A stretch of DNA of 64,000 nt from Salinivibrio sp. ES.052 (lineage in GTDB: Bacteria; Pseudomonadota; Gammaproteobacteria; Enterobacterales; Vibrionaceae): assembly GCF_900141775.1 (NCBI RefSeq), contig NZ_FSRI01000003.1, forward strand, positions 496,001 to 560,000. The letters are read 5' to 3'. How positions within the stretch are numbered: the stretch's first letter is position 1; each line of letters starts with the position of its first letter. The notes under the pieces were generated by a model. That model did not search any database. It worked only from the letters and a program-made list of their open reading frames with translations, and was not told the DNA's origin. This document shows, piece after piece, positions 24,291 to 32,499 of this stretch. The position numbers were made by a program, and so were the translations under genes.

Positions 24291-25058
24291 TTAGGCCAGC
24301 TCCAGTAGCTGGCCTTTTTTATTATGCACCTGATTGGGGGTTGCCATACTTAAACTTAGGTGCGGTCTCATTTCGTTGTATATCGCTATCGATTCTTTTA
24401 CCAGTATTTTAAGCTCTGTCAGTGTCTTACACCGGTACAGTAAAAACTCATGCTTCAGTATGCCATTGACTCTTTCCGCTAACGCGTTTTGGTAGCAATC
24501 ATAACCATCCGTCATCGACGGCTGGATTTGACTCTCCTGTAGCGCACTCTGATAAACGGCTGAGCAGTATTGCGAACCTCGGTCTGAGTGATGTACCGCA
24601 TTGCCGATATAGCGCTTATCTTTGACGGCCATTTTCAGCGCTTTCACTACATTGTCGACTTTCATATCTTCGCTAACGTGATGACCCACTATCTTGCGTG
24701 AGTTGGCATCGGTCACCAGTGACAGATAGTGCACACCTTGGTCTGATTCAACATAAGTGATGTCGCTGACCAGTACATGCGCAGCATCATGCAGTCCGTC
24801 TTCTTTTAGCAGGTTAGGATGCTTCTTCATCCAGTGCTTACTACACGTAGTTTTTGTGTAGCTTTTCTTGGGTTTAACCAGTAAGCCTTCGCTTCTCAGA
24901 TAGCTAAAAAACCCGTCTCGCCCTAGCTTAATTTCGTGTTCAGCTAGCTTGGGCTTTACCAACGCGTAGAGCTTACGCGCCCCTAACCTCGGCATATACT
25001 TACGCCAGTATTGGACCCAGTCTCTGATGATTGATAGTTCAGCTCTTCGGCTTTCCAT
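24291..25058 (-). CDS. IS3 transposase OrfB (DDE integrase domain)
   Basis: From its ATG this frame gives 255 residues. The integrase core has the DDE triad in VSDITYVE, VHHSDRGSQY and NALAERVNGILK. The frame is open upstream of the ATG (LAAACRATGISRQGVYQAVA, an HTH-like part) back into the end of orfA. The functional product is therefore probably an OrfAB fusion made by a -1 frameshift, as is usual in IS3 elements. Confidence 0.93.
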   Translation of the reverse strand: MESRRAELSIIRDWVQYWRKYMPRLGARKLYALVKPKLAEHEIKLGRDGFFSYLRSEGLLVKPKKSYTKTTCSKHWMKKHPNLLKEDGLHDAAHVLVSDITYVESDQGVHYLSLVTDANSRKIVGHHVSEDMKVDNVVKALKMAVKDKRYIGNAVHHSDRGSQYCSAVYQSALQESQIQPSMTDGYDCYQNALAERVNGILKHEFLLYRCKTLTELKILVKESIAIYNEMRPHLSLSMATPNQVHNKKGQLLELA

Positions 25059-25123
25059 TCGAGCAACGGCTTGATAGACACCTTGCCGAGAAATGCCTGT
25101 GGCACGACATGCCGCCGCTAACT

Positions 25124-25140
25124 TTATTTTACTTTTGGCT
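25124..25140 (-). other. Putative -1 ribosomal frameshift site of the IS
   Basis: On the minus strand the end of orfA reads CCA AAA GTA AAA TAA. Slippage by one base on the A-AAA at 25133-25136 puts ribosomes into the orfB frame (AAA AGT AAA ATA AAG). A plain A4 slippery run is weaker than the common A6G motif, so efficiency may be low. Confidence 0.6.
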
Positions 25141-25519
25141 TTGGCTTGCCAGATGTACCGGATAAGTACTTTTTTCTGAGGCCGGCTCCGTACTCATTGT
25201 CCATGATATCGACCATACCATTGAGGATTTGGTTACGCAGTTTCTCTTCGGCTAACTCACGCTCAAGGCGCTTGATAGTTTCGGATGGGGTTTCTTTTGA
25301 ATGTGGCATAAGGGGATGCTGAAATGGCTTCGACCAATCGAGTCTACCATGTTTTCTGAGCCAGACGAGTACCGTTGAGCGGCCCTGAATGCCAAAACGG
25401 GCTTGAGCTTGTTTGTACGTCATTTCGCCTTTTTCAACACGCTCTACAACGCCTAATTTAAAGGCTAAGGTGTAATCACGTTGCGTGCGCTTACGGCTTG
25501 AATTACTTGATGTTGTCAT
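25124..25519 (-). CDS. IS3 transposase OrfA
   Basis: Protein of 131 residues with the N-terminal helix-turn-helix of IS3 OrfA (RDYTLAFKLGVVERVEKGEM, then TYKQAQARFGIQGRSTVLVW) and a coiled-coil stretch (SETIKRLERELAEEKLRNQI) for multimerisation. It binds the terminal repeats and regulates transposition. It ends in KPKPKVK within the A-rich frameshift window. Confidence 0.93.
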   Translation of the reverse strand: MTTSSNSSRKRTQRDYTLAFKLGVVERVEKGEMTYKQAQARFGIQGRSTVLVWLRKHGRLDWSKPFQHPLMPHSKETPSETIKRLERELAEEKLRNQILNGMVDIMDNEYGAGLRKKYLSGTSGKPKPKVK

Positions 25520-25570
25520 AAAGAAGTCCTCTTTATGTCAACGTATTTCAGGACGGGACAATTCCATAAT

Positions 25571-25600
25571 AAAAAGCGCCGTTAATTCGGCGCTTTTTTT
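25571..25600. terminator. Bidirectional terminator between BCCT and doeD
   Basis: AAAAAGCGCCG / CGGCGCTTTTTTT with a six-base loop (stem 25571-25581 with 25588-25598). It serves doeD on the minus strand and originally the BCCT gene on the plus strand. The IS now lies between the BCCT gene and this site. Confidence 0.9.
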
Positions 25601-25624
25601 ATTTGCGGTTTCAGCCAATCAACT

Positions 25625-27028
25625 TTATTTAGGTTGCCATTTCCCACTGGAAACCAGCGTATCCATTACCTTATCGACGGCGATTTGCGCGCGGGCAACG
25701 ATGTCGTCTACTTCATTGGGGGTGACCACCAGTGGTGGTGCAAAACCCAGAATGTCGCCGTGTGGCATGGCTCGTGCAATCAATCCTTGCTCCATACAGG
25801 CTGCTGCCACGAGTGGCCCCACTTTCAAGCTGGGATCAAAGTGACTACGGTTAGCACGATCAGACGAGAATTCCAGTGCATGCAGCAAGCCGACGCCACG
25901 GCTATCACCAATCAACGGGTGATCCGCAAACGCCGCTTTCATCTTCATTTGCAGATATTCACCCGTGGTTGCCGCGTTCTGGGTGAGGTTTTCTCGCTCA
26001 ATGATATCGAGGTTACACAATGCTGCCGCGGCCCCTAGAGGGTGACCGGAGTAGGTGTAGCCATGACCAATCGCGCCCCAGGTGTCGGTGCCGTCTTCCA
26101 GTACATCCCATACCTTGTGACCGATCATCACCCCAGACAGTGGCTGATAGGCAGATGTTAACCCTTTGGCAACGGTAATCAGATCAGGCTTCATGTCGTA
26201 GTAAATCGAGCCAAAGTCGCTACCAATGCGGCCAAAACCACACACCACCTCATCGGCAATCAGCAATACATCATACTTGTCGAGCACTTTACGAATGGCG
26301 GCCCAATACCCTTCTGGCGGTGGCACAATCCCACCGGTGCCAAGCACGGGTTCGGCAATCATCGCTGCGACCGTATCGGGTCCTTCCGCAAGGATCATTT
26401 TCTCCAGTTCATCCGCGCAATGCTGTGCGAACTCAGGCTCTGTCATGCCGCTGTCTTCACGGCGATAATAGTAGGGAGCCATGGTATGTTTGATGCGCTC
26501 GATCGGTAAATCGAAGTGGGCATGGAACAAGGGCAAGCCTGTGAGTGATCCTGATGCCACGCTCGAGCCATGATAACCACGATCACGCGAGATGATTTTC
26601 TTTTTCTCAGGCTTGCCACGCGCATTGTTGTAATACCAAACGATCTTAAGTTGTGTTTCGTTGGCATCACTGCCCGACATCCCGTAATACACCTTGCTCA
26701 TGCCGGGCGCCATGTTGATCAGGCGGTCTGATAAGGTCACGAGCGCTTCGTTGGTGTGGCCTACATAGGTGTGATAGTACGCGAGCTTTTTCGCTTGCTC
26801 ATAAATGGCGTCGGCCATTTCTTCACGGCCATAACCGATATTGACGCAGTAGAGCCCAGCGAAGCCATCAATCAGCTCAATCCCTTCGGAGTCGGTGATG
26901 CGAATACCTTTGCCTGTCTCAATCACTCGGCCTGGCATCTCGCCGTGCGCATACTGCTTCAAGTGGGTTGAAGCATGGAATACGGTGTTTCTGTCTTTTT
27001 CCAACAAGGCTTTTGTTTCTGGACGCAT
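25625..27028 (-). CDS. doeD: Class III aminotransferase, likely diaminobutyrate transaminase
   Basis: PLP-dependent aminotransferase of 467 residues. Fold-type I class III features: GSDANETQLKIVWYYNN for phosphate binding, LLIADEVVCGFGR with the Asp that pairs with the pyridine nitrogen, and the Schiff-base Lys in TVAKGLTSAYQPLSG. By sequence alone it is a general omega-transaminase. The neighbouring doeC and the doeX-doeB-doeA genes suggest it is DoeD, converting L-2,4-diaminobutyrate to aspartate semialdehyde. AAGGAG precedes the ATG. doeC ends 32 bp upstream, so doeC and doeD form an operon. Confidence 0.85.
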   Translation of the reverse strand: MRPETKALLEKDRNTVFHASTHLKQYAHGEMPGRVIETGKGIRITDSEGIELIDGFAGLYCVNIGYGREEMADAIYEQAKKLAYYHTYVGHTNEALVTLSDRLINMAPGMSKVYYGMSGSDANETQLKIVWYYNNARGKPEKKKIISRDRGYHGSSVASGSLTGLPLFHAHFDLPIERIKHTMAPYYYRREDSGMTEPEFAQHCADELEKMILAEGPDTVAAMIAEPVLGTGGIVPPPEGYWAAIRKVLDKYDVLLIADEVVCGFGRIGSDFGSIYYDMKPDLITVAKGLTSAYQPLSGVMIGHKVWDVLEDGTDTWGAIGHGYTYSGHPLGAAAALCNLDIIERENLTQNAATTGEYLQMKMKAAFADHPLIGDSRGVGLLHALEFSSDRANRSHFDPSLKVGPLVAAACMEQGLIARAMPHGDILGFAPPLVVTPNEVDDIVARAQIAVDKVMDTLVSSGKWQPK

Positions 27029-27060
27029 GATCAGTCTCCTTATCCGTCAGCAAACCTGAA

Positions 27061-28620
27061 TTAGCTGCCGCTCACCGTGGGCAAGCCACCTAAACAGTAG
27101 TATTTGATTTCACTAAATTCGTCGATGCCATAACGGCTTCCTTCACGGCCTAAGCCCGACTGCTTGACGCCACCAAATGGAATCGGGTGGCCGGTCATTT
27201 TCACCGAATTAACACTGACCATTCCGACTTCTAAGCCGCGCAGGCAGCGCCAAATATCACGAATATCATTGCCATACACATACGCAGAGAGTCCGTACTC
27301 GGTATCGTTGCCCATCGCAATCGCCTCATCCAAGTTATCGTAGGCAATCACGCCCGCCACGGGGCAAAAGTTTTCTTCTTGATACACCAACATATCGGGT
27401 GTCACCTTGGTGATGAGTGTGGGGGCAAAGAAGTTTTCGCCTAGGTTGGGGTTGAGTTTTCCGCCCATCACGGTCGCCCCTTTGGCTATGGCGTCATCGA
27501 CAATGGCTTGTGCTTTATCCACGGCACGAGATGAAATCAATGGGCCAATATCGGTACTGGGCAGCAAACCATTACCCACTTCAAGTTCATCCATTAACGC
27601 GGAGAAGGCATCGACAAACGCTTGATGTTTGTCACGCGGCACTAAAATTTTGTTGGCGGCCAAGCAATCTTGTCCTGATGTTTGGAATTTGGCATCGATG
27701 GCCGCGCGCGCCGCTTGTTGAATATCCATGTCAGGCAAGACAATAAAGGGCGCATTGCCGCCAAGCTCCATGGCGCACTTTTTCACAGTTTGGGCGCTTT
27801 GCTCGAGTAATAACCGGCCCACACGCGTTGAGCCGGTAAAGCTCAGCGCTTTGACTTTGTCACTTTGACAGAGCTGGGTAGACACCATGGGCGCGTCGCC
27901 CATAATCACGTTAAACACCCCGGCTGGGATCCCCGCACGTTCCGCGAGCTCGGCCAATGCCAGCGCAGAAAAGGGCGTTTCTTCTGCGGGCTTGACGATC
28001 ACACTACAGCCAATGGCGAGGGCTGCCGCCGCCTTACGGGTGATCATCGCGTTAGGGAAATTCCATGGGGTGATTAAGGCGGCCACTCCAATAGGCTCAC
28101 GTAGTGTGGCCAAGTGTGCATTGGGAATGTGGCTAGGCATGGTGTCGCCATACACGCGTTTGGCTTCTTCGGCAAACCAGTGAATGAAGGAGGCACCATA
28201 TTCCACTTCGCCCTCGGCGTCGCGCAGTGTTTTGCCTTGTTCCAGTACCATCAGATGAGCAAGATCGTGTTGGTTTTCCATGATTAAGTCGTGCCATTTC
28301 ATCAATAGCTTGGCGCGTGTTTCGGCGGACTCGGCACGCCACAGATGGAAGGCGGTCTCGGCGTCATCGATGGTTTGATTGATTTGCGTGGCGTTGAGCG
28401 ATGCGGTGTAACCAAGCACTTCGCCCGTCGCGGGGTTGAGCACGGGTGTATCTGAATCGCCATTGACCCATTTACCGTTGCAATAGGCAAGTTGGCGAAA
28501 AAGACGCTGATCGTCCAGGTACGCGAGAACGTCTGAACTGGCTTTGCCGGCTACATCATGACGCAATGCATTGGCTGCGCTGCCAGTGTAGTTAAGATCG
28601 CGTGATTGGAATACGGTCAT
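27061..28620 (-). CDS. doeC: NAD(P)-dependent semialdehyde dehydrogenase, likely DoeC
   Basis: Aldehyde dehydrogenase of 519 residues close to the succinate-semialdehyde type. Visible are TPWNFPNAMITRKAAAALA, the catalytic Glu in AMELGGNAPF (about 278) and the catalytic Cys in SGQDCLAANK (about 312). It could be mistaken for GabD. Context points to DoeC, oxidising L-aspartate semialdehyde to aspartate, the last step of ectoine breakdown. GGAGGGAG precedes the ATG. A 23-base palindrome lies 41 bp upstream of the start codon. It is the first gene of a doeCD operon ending at the terminator near 25580. Confidence 0.85.
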   Translation of the reverse strand: MTVFQSRDLNYTGSAANALRHDVAGKASSDVLAYLDDQRLFRQLAYCNGKWVNGDSDTPVLNPATGEVLGYTASLNATQINQTIDDAETAFHLWRAESAETRAKLLMKWHDLIMENQHDLAHLMVLEQGKTLRDAEGEVEYGASFIHWFAEEAKRVYGDTMPSHIPNAHLATLREPIGVAALITPWNFPNAMITRKAAAALAIGCSVIVKPAEETPFSALALAELAERAGIPAGVFNVIMGDAPMVSTQLCQSDKVKALSFTGSTRVGRLLLEQSAQTVKKCAMELGGNAPFIVLPDMDIQQAARAAIDAKFQTSGQDCLAANKILVPRDKHQAFVDAFSALMDELEVGNGLLPSTDIGPLISSRAVDKAQAIVDDAIAKGATVMGGKLNPNLGENFFAPTLITKVTPDMLVYQEENFCPVAGVIAYDNLDEAIAMGNDTEYGLSAYVYGNDIRDIWRCLRGLEVGMVSVNSVKMTGHPIPFGGVKQSGLGREGSRYGIDEFSEIKYYCLGGLPTVSGS

Positions 28621-28661
28621 ACTCCCTCCTGGTTCAAAATCGCCACGCTGCCTATCAGCGT

Positions 28662-28684
28662 TTGCATACTGTTACTGTATGCAA
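28662..28684. promoter_or_regulatory. Palindrome upstream of doeC, candidate operator
   Basis: A 23-base dyad with arms TTGCATAC and GTATGCAA and ten of eleven pairs symmetric about base 28673. It lies 41 bases before the doeC start codon. The sequence does not match the larger palindrome upstream of doeA, so it may bind another regulator. The assignment is by symmetry and position. Confidence 0.45.
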
Positions 28685-28829
28685 TGGGCGAAAAAGAGGT
28701 TTTTTGTTCAAACGCCGAATTGACGAAATTTTTTCTTAAACCACGCAATGACAGAAGAAAATTTTCTGGTAGCGATAAAAGTGCTGAATTGTACGTGATA
28801 AAGCTATGGATAGACGCGGAGGCTAGGAT

Positions 28830-28863
28830 AAAATCAGGTGCACCAATAAATCAGTGCACCTGA
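28830..28863 (-). terminator. Terminator after the secreted protease gene
   Basis: Ten-base stem TCAGGTGCAC / GTGCACCTGA (28834-28843 with 28854-28863) with a ten-base loop; on the minus strand it is followed by TTTTATCC. It lies 15 bases beyond the protease stop codon. Confidence 0.75.
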
Positions 28864-28878
28864 GGCTTGCGCGATTGT

Positions 28879-30648
28879 TTATGGGTTCACATCCAATGTG
28901 ACACCAGTGAAAGTACGATAGCCACGAATACCAATAAACACCTCATCGCCAGCGTTGACATCCACCTGACAGCGTTCATTGTTGCCACTGGTGTACGGGC
29001 GACATTGGTACTGGTTTTGGTCTGGCTTGGTGCCTTTTTGTACATACAAGTCGGCATCGCCCGTGCCACCATACATGCGCACGGTGGCGCTGCCTGCTTG
29101 TGGCGCGGTATAAGCGAAGTATTGCCAGCTGCTGCGTTGACCGCTTAGCTCGGTGCGTGGAAAGTCGTTAACATTGTCCACGGTAAAGGCTTTACGCACC
29201 GAATCCGTCAGCCCTTGGTCATCGGTGACGGTCAGTGCCACGGAATAAGTGCCAGCGGTGCCGTACTTATGTGACGCTGTCACACCATTCGCTTGATAGC
29301 CATCACCAAAGTCCCATTGATAGCTGACGATGCTGCCATCGCTGTCATTGGCACCATTGGCGTCAAACTCACAGCTTAGTGCTGTGCATTGTCCCGTAAA
29401 GATAGCATTTGGCACGCCTCCCGACTGGTGATCGCCTTTAGGAGGGACATTATCAAACTCACCGGCCACTTGTGGCCAAATTTTGTCAATACGCACCCCT
29501 TGGTTTTCACAGCCGCCAAAGTGATGCAGGGCTATCACATTGTGGCTGTCTTTTGCGAGCACGGGTGAGCCCGATGAGCCGCCAGTGGTGTCACAAAAAT
29601 AGCCGGTGTCTGTACCCGTTCCGCGACCATTGGTGATGGCGACGTCAATCTGGCATATTCCACCACTGTTTTGGTCGCTTTCAATCGAGAGCTCTTTCGG
29701 GTTACCTGCGCCGTGTTGCGGAATAAAAATGGTTTCGCCACGTTGAGGTTGGCGCACATCAAGTCCCATATAACCGAACTGCGCCACTTTGGCGAAGTTG
29801 TTCACGCTAAATAGGGTGTAATCGAGGGTGTAATCAGTGTTGAGTAGTTGCGCACCAGTGACTTTCACCACATCAGTAATTTGACCACTGCCACAGGTGG
29901 GGCGCTGATAATTAAACCACACTTCGGTGTTGGCAAGCTCGGTCTGGCTTTCGACACAGTGGTTGTTGGTGAACATGTGATTGTCTGGCCCTACACGCCA
30001 GCCGGTGCATAAGCCACTGCCATTCATTAATAAACGGGCCACTGGGCGACTGCGCTCATATTCTTCTGGTTGGCTGTCCTGCCAGCAAGCGACGTCTTTG
30101 CGCTCGTTAATACCACAGGTGGACAGCTGACCGATGTCTTGCTCAGCAATAATTTCATCGCTGGGATCGCCCGCTTTATAGGTATCGATAAGCAGGGCAT
30201 GTTTTGATTGCCATTGTGTGCCTGCGGGGAGGGTGAGCGTGACCTTCGCGGTGTCGCCATGCACTGACATGGCCGCAAACTGATTCACACCGTCTTCGCC
30301 GTTTTTTGCGTTGAAGGTGCGCTGGCCATTGACTTGCATGGTGTAACGATAGTGCTCTTGACCATCTTCACTGCTCACTGTGACATAGGCCCCCTCCGGT
30401 AGAGAGAATTGCGAAAAATGTACCTTAATAAAGGCGGCGTTAACTTGGTGTACTTTGATGGTTTTTTGATAAGGGGTAGTGAGTGAAAATGCCTGGAAAT
30501 TTGGTGGTGGTGTGAGGTTGGCATCCAGCGAGTATTGGCTTGCGATTTGGATTGGACTGAGCGCTTTGTCACCGATGTTAGCTACTGCCGATGATGAACA
30601 AAGTGTCATTACTGCTAGTGTCGTACAGAATAATAACGGTCTTTTCAT
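28879..30648 (-). CDS. Secreted trypsin-like serine protease with PKD and PPC domains
   Basis: Exported protein of 589 residues with a signal peptide ending near SSAVA. The protease domain (about 190-395) has the triad His in FTNNHCV, Asp in DYTLF and Ser in TTGGSSGSPVL. Paired cysteines and the general plan recall lysyl endopeptidase (Achromobacter protease I). Then come a PKD repeat (about 415-500; SYQWDFGDGYQANGV) and a C-terminal PPC domain (about 505-589; GGTGDADLYV). It is probably released by type II secretion. It sits between doeC and doeX on the same strand but has its own terminator, so it seems inserted in the ectoine region rather than part of it. Confidence 0.9.
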   Translation of the reverse strand: MKRPLLFCTTLAVMTLCSSSAVANIGDKALSPIQIASQYSLDANLTPPPNFQAFSLTTPYQKTIKVHQVNAAFIKVHFSQFSLPEGAYVTVSSEDGQEHYRYTMQVNGQRTFNAKNGEDGVNQFAAMSVHGDTAKVTLTLPAGTQWQSKHALLIDTYKAGDPSDEIIAEQDIGQLSTCGINERKDVACWQDSQPEEYERSRPVARLLMNGSGLCTGWRVGPDNHMFTNNHCVESQTELANTEVWFNYQRPTCGSGQITDVVKVTGAQLLNTDYTLDYTLFSVNNFAKVAQFGYMGLDVRQPQRGETIFIPQHGAGNPKELSIESDQNSGGICQIDVAITNGRGTGTDTGYFCDTTGGSSGSPVLAKDSHNVIALHHFGGCENQGVRIDKIWPQVAGEFDNVPPKGDHQSGGVPNAIFTGQCTALSCEFDANGANDSDGSIVSYQWDFGDGYQANGVTASHKYGTAGTYSVALTVTDDQGLTDSVRKAFTVDNVNDFPRTELSGQRSSWQYFAYTAPQAGSATVRMYGGTGDADLYVQKGTKPDQNQYQCRPYTSGNNERCQVDVNAGDEVFIGIRGYRTFTGVTLDVNP

Positions 30649-30847
30649 GGTTCCCTCTATCTTCCGTGAGTATTGTGAAAGTCACAGTGATAAAGGCTAG
30701 TGAAGCTTTTATTGATAGGTGAACTTAATTGTCTTTAATGTTGGACATGTCATGCGGTGATGTAACAGGTAAATAGATGTTGCTAAAAAGTTAACGACTT
30801 ATGCGGGTACGTGATTGCGTACTAGCAAGCAAGGATTAAGCCTTTTT

Positions 30848-31336
30848 TTAACCATTGGCAGCAATATCCGGTGTTTCAAGCGGTAAGGTGAGGGTCGGTC
30901 GCTTCACCTGTTTGGTGACGATATAGGTGTAGTACTGTTTGATGCCAAGGTCGTCAGTTAGCCAGCTATCAATCAGGCGCTGATAGTAGTCAATGTCGGT
31001 GACACCAAGACGAACAATATAATCAATCCCACCGCCCGTCGCCCAACACTCTTTGACATCGTCGCAGTGCTGCATGGCACGTTCGAAACGTTGAAAACTG
31101 TCAACATCATGCTGGCCAAGGGTGATCTCGACCAGCACAGTGTTAAGTTTAACCATCGCATCTGGGTTGATACGTGCGCCATAGCCCTCGATGACACCGG
31201 CTTGCTCGAGCCGTTTTACCCGCTCCCAACAGGGGCTCACAGACAGGTTGATGGCCTGCGCGAGATTGGATTTGGTCATGCGGCCATCTTGCTGCAAGAT
31301 TTGCAAAATTTTGATATCGAACTTATCCAGCTTCAT
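30848..31336 (-). CDS. doeX: Lrp/AsnC-family regulator of ectoine catabolism
   Basis: Regulator of 162 residues. The ATG at 31336 is chosen because GGAGG precedes it and the HTH begins directly. The N-terminal domain has KLDKFDIKILQILQQDGRMT and LAQAINLSVSPCWERVKRLE; the C-terminal RAM domain contains GGIDYIVRLGVTDIDYYQ. It starts 10 bp after the doeB stop, in the order doeA-doeB-doeX described for Halomonas elongata, where DoeX belongs to the Asn/Lrp family. It probably senses a pathway intermediate such as acetyl-diaminobutyrate (inference). Confidence 0.88.
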   Translation of the reverse strand: MKLDKFDIKILQILQQDGRMTKSNLAQAINLSVSPCWERVKRLEQAGVIEGYGARINPDAMVKLNTVLVEITLGQHDVDSFQRFERAMQHCDDVKECWATGGGIDYIVRLGVTDIDYYQRLIDSWLTDDLGIKQYYTYIVTKQVKRPTLTLPLETPDIAANG

Positions 31337-31346
31337 GGCCCCTCCG

Positions 31347-32342
31347 CTAAACAGGCTCGGCAATTACCGCAAAGGTATCGCCGATAAAGATCCGTCCAAG
31401 GTGACGTTTGGCCAATAAAATGCCATCACGTTCGGCATAGTAGGGGACAGGCTCGGTGCCCGTACGTTCAATATTATGCACTTTGCCTATCAAATCACCT
31501 TGCTTGATGGTATCGCCTAAGTGCACAGAGAACTCAATAATGCCCGCGTGTTCACTTTGCACATAGCAGTGTTTATCTGGTAGCTCGAGCTTGGTGGGCG
31601 CGGTGGGTGGGTGGCGATAGTCGTCTTGTAGAATGCCCGAAAATACTAAAAAGTTATGAATACCACGTTGGGTAATCGCGATGGAGTCTGGTGTGCTGGT
31701 GCCGCCGCCACCAAGTTCTGTGGTCACAAATACTTTGCCTTGTTGCTCGACGGCGGTGTCGTACATGCTGGTGGCATCCATTTCAGTGGTTTGCACCTGA
31801 TACGGTGCACCAAACAGACGCGCCCCTTCGGCACAGGCGTCGGCTTGTTGCAGGTTTTCTAATCGGTGTGACGCCGCATAGGGAATAAGATCCAAGGTTT
31901 TACCACCAGAATGAATATCGAGTGCGGTATCACACTGAGGGATCAAATAGCGGGTGAAGTAATCGGCAATTTGCTCGGTCACACTGCCGGTTGGTGAACC
32001 AGGAAAAGCGCGGTTCATGTTGCCTTGATCCCAAGGGGAAGTGCGTGTGCCTGCGGTCACGGCGGGCGCGTTCATCAACGGAAGGATAATCACACGGCCT
32101 TTGATGTCACCTGGCATCAGTTGATGACAGGTATTGAGCAAGGCAGTAATGCCTTCGTATTCATCCCCGTGGTTACCTCCGGTAAGCAGGGCTGTCTTGC
32201 CTTCGCCGTTTTTGATCACGGTGATCGGGATGGTGACACAACCCCATGCGGATTGGTCGTGAGAGTGAGGCAGTTTAAGAAAGCCATGCTGCACGCCATC
32301 GGCATGAAAGTCGACGGTAGCTTCAATCGCGGTGGGTTCCAT
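31347..32342 (-). CDS. doeB: N-alpha-acetyl-L-2,4-diaminobutyrate deacetylase
   Basis: Zinc hydrolase of 331 residues in the AstE/AspA-like M14 group. The metal-binding motif is GGNHGDEYEG (His and Glu), followed by RTSPWDQGNMNRAFPG and a third ligand in ALDIHSGG; the catalytic Glu lies in TTELGGGG. The C-terminal domain is biotinyl-like (IIEFSVHLGDTIKQGDLIGK). In the ectoine pathway DoeB removes acetate from N-alpha-acetyl-diaminobutyrate made by DoeA. It is coupled to doeX. A terminator and 157 bp separate it from doeA, so it may have its own promoter. Confidence 0.92.
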   Translation of the reverse strand: MEPTAIEATVDFHADGVQHGFLKLPHSHDQSAWGCVTIPITVIKNGEGKTALLTGGNHGDEYEGITALLNTCHQLMPGDIKGRVIILPLMNAPAVTAGTRTSPWDQGNMNRAFPGSPTGSVTEQIADYFTRYLIPQCDTALDIHSGGKTLDLIPYAASHRLENLQQADACAEGARLFGAPYQVQTTEMDATSMYDTAVEQQGKVFVTTELGGGGTSTPDSIAITQRGIHNFLVFSGILQDDYRHPPTAPTKLELPDKHCYVQSEHAGIIEFSVHLGDTIKQGDLIGKVHNIERTGTEPVPYYAERDGILLAKRHLGRIFIGDTFAVIAEPV

Positions 32343-32449
32343 AACCTCTCCTTGTCATCTGTCGTGGTGATCAATCCAGCGAAAATAGATAAAGTTTGAT
32401 TTTAAATCATCACGTTATGAGTGTAGCTAAAAATACTCACTTAGCTGAA

Positions 32450-32475
32450 TAGAAAAGGGCACAATTTTTGTGCCC
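32450..32475 (-). terminator. Terminator between doeA and doeB
   Basis: Eight-base stem GGGCACAA / TTGTGCCC (32457-32464 with 32468-32475) with a three-base loop, followed on the minus strand by TTTTC. It lies 24 bases after the doeA stop codon and before doeB. It would limit read-through from doeA into doeB and doeX. Confidence 0.75.
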
Positions 32476-32499
32476 TCGTTCAGTCAGCGCTATATTTGC

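Larger units (their letters stand above)
24262..25560 (-). mobile_element. IS3-family insertion sequence, intact, 1299 bp
   Basis: The ends are 25-base imperfect inverted repeats starting TGTCCCGTCCT and ending GTTGACA, 22 of 25 matching (24262-24286 and 25536-25560). Both sides are flanked by ATT, a 3-bp target duplication (24259-24261 and 25561-25563). The element carries orfA and orfB on the minus strand in the -1 arrangement of IS3 elements. Intact frames and ends suggest a recent and possibly active insertion. Confidence 0.95.

Noticed and set aside
27061-28620. GabD (GABA degradation) as the primary annotation
   Set aside because: The sequence type fits, but the surrounding ectoine genes make DoeC the better reading; GABA use cannot be excluded.
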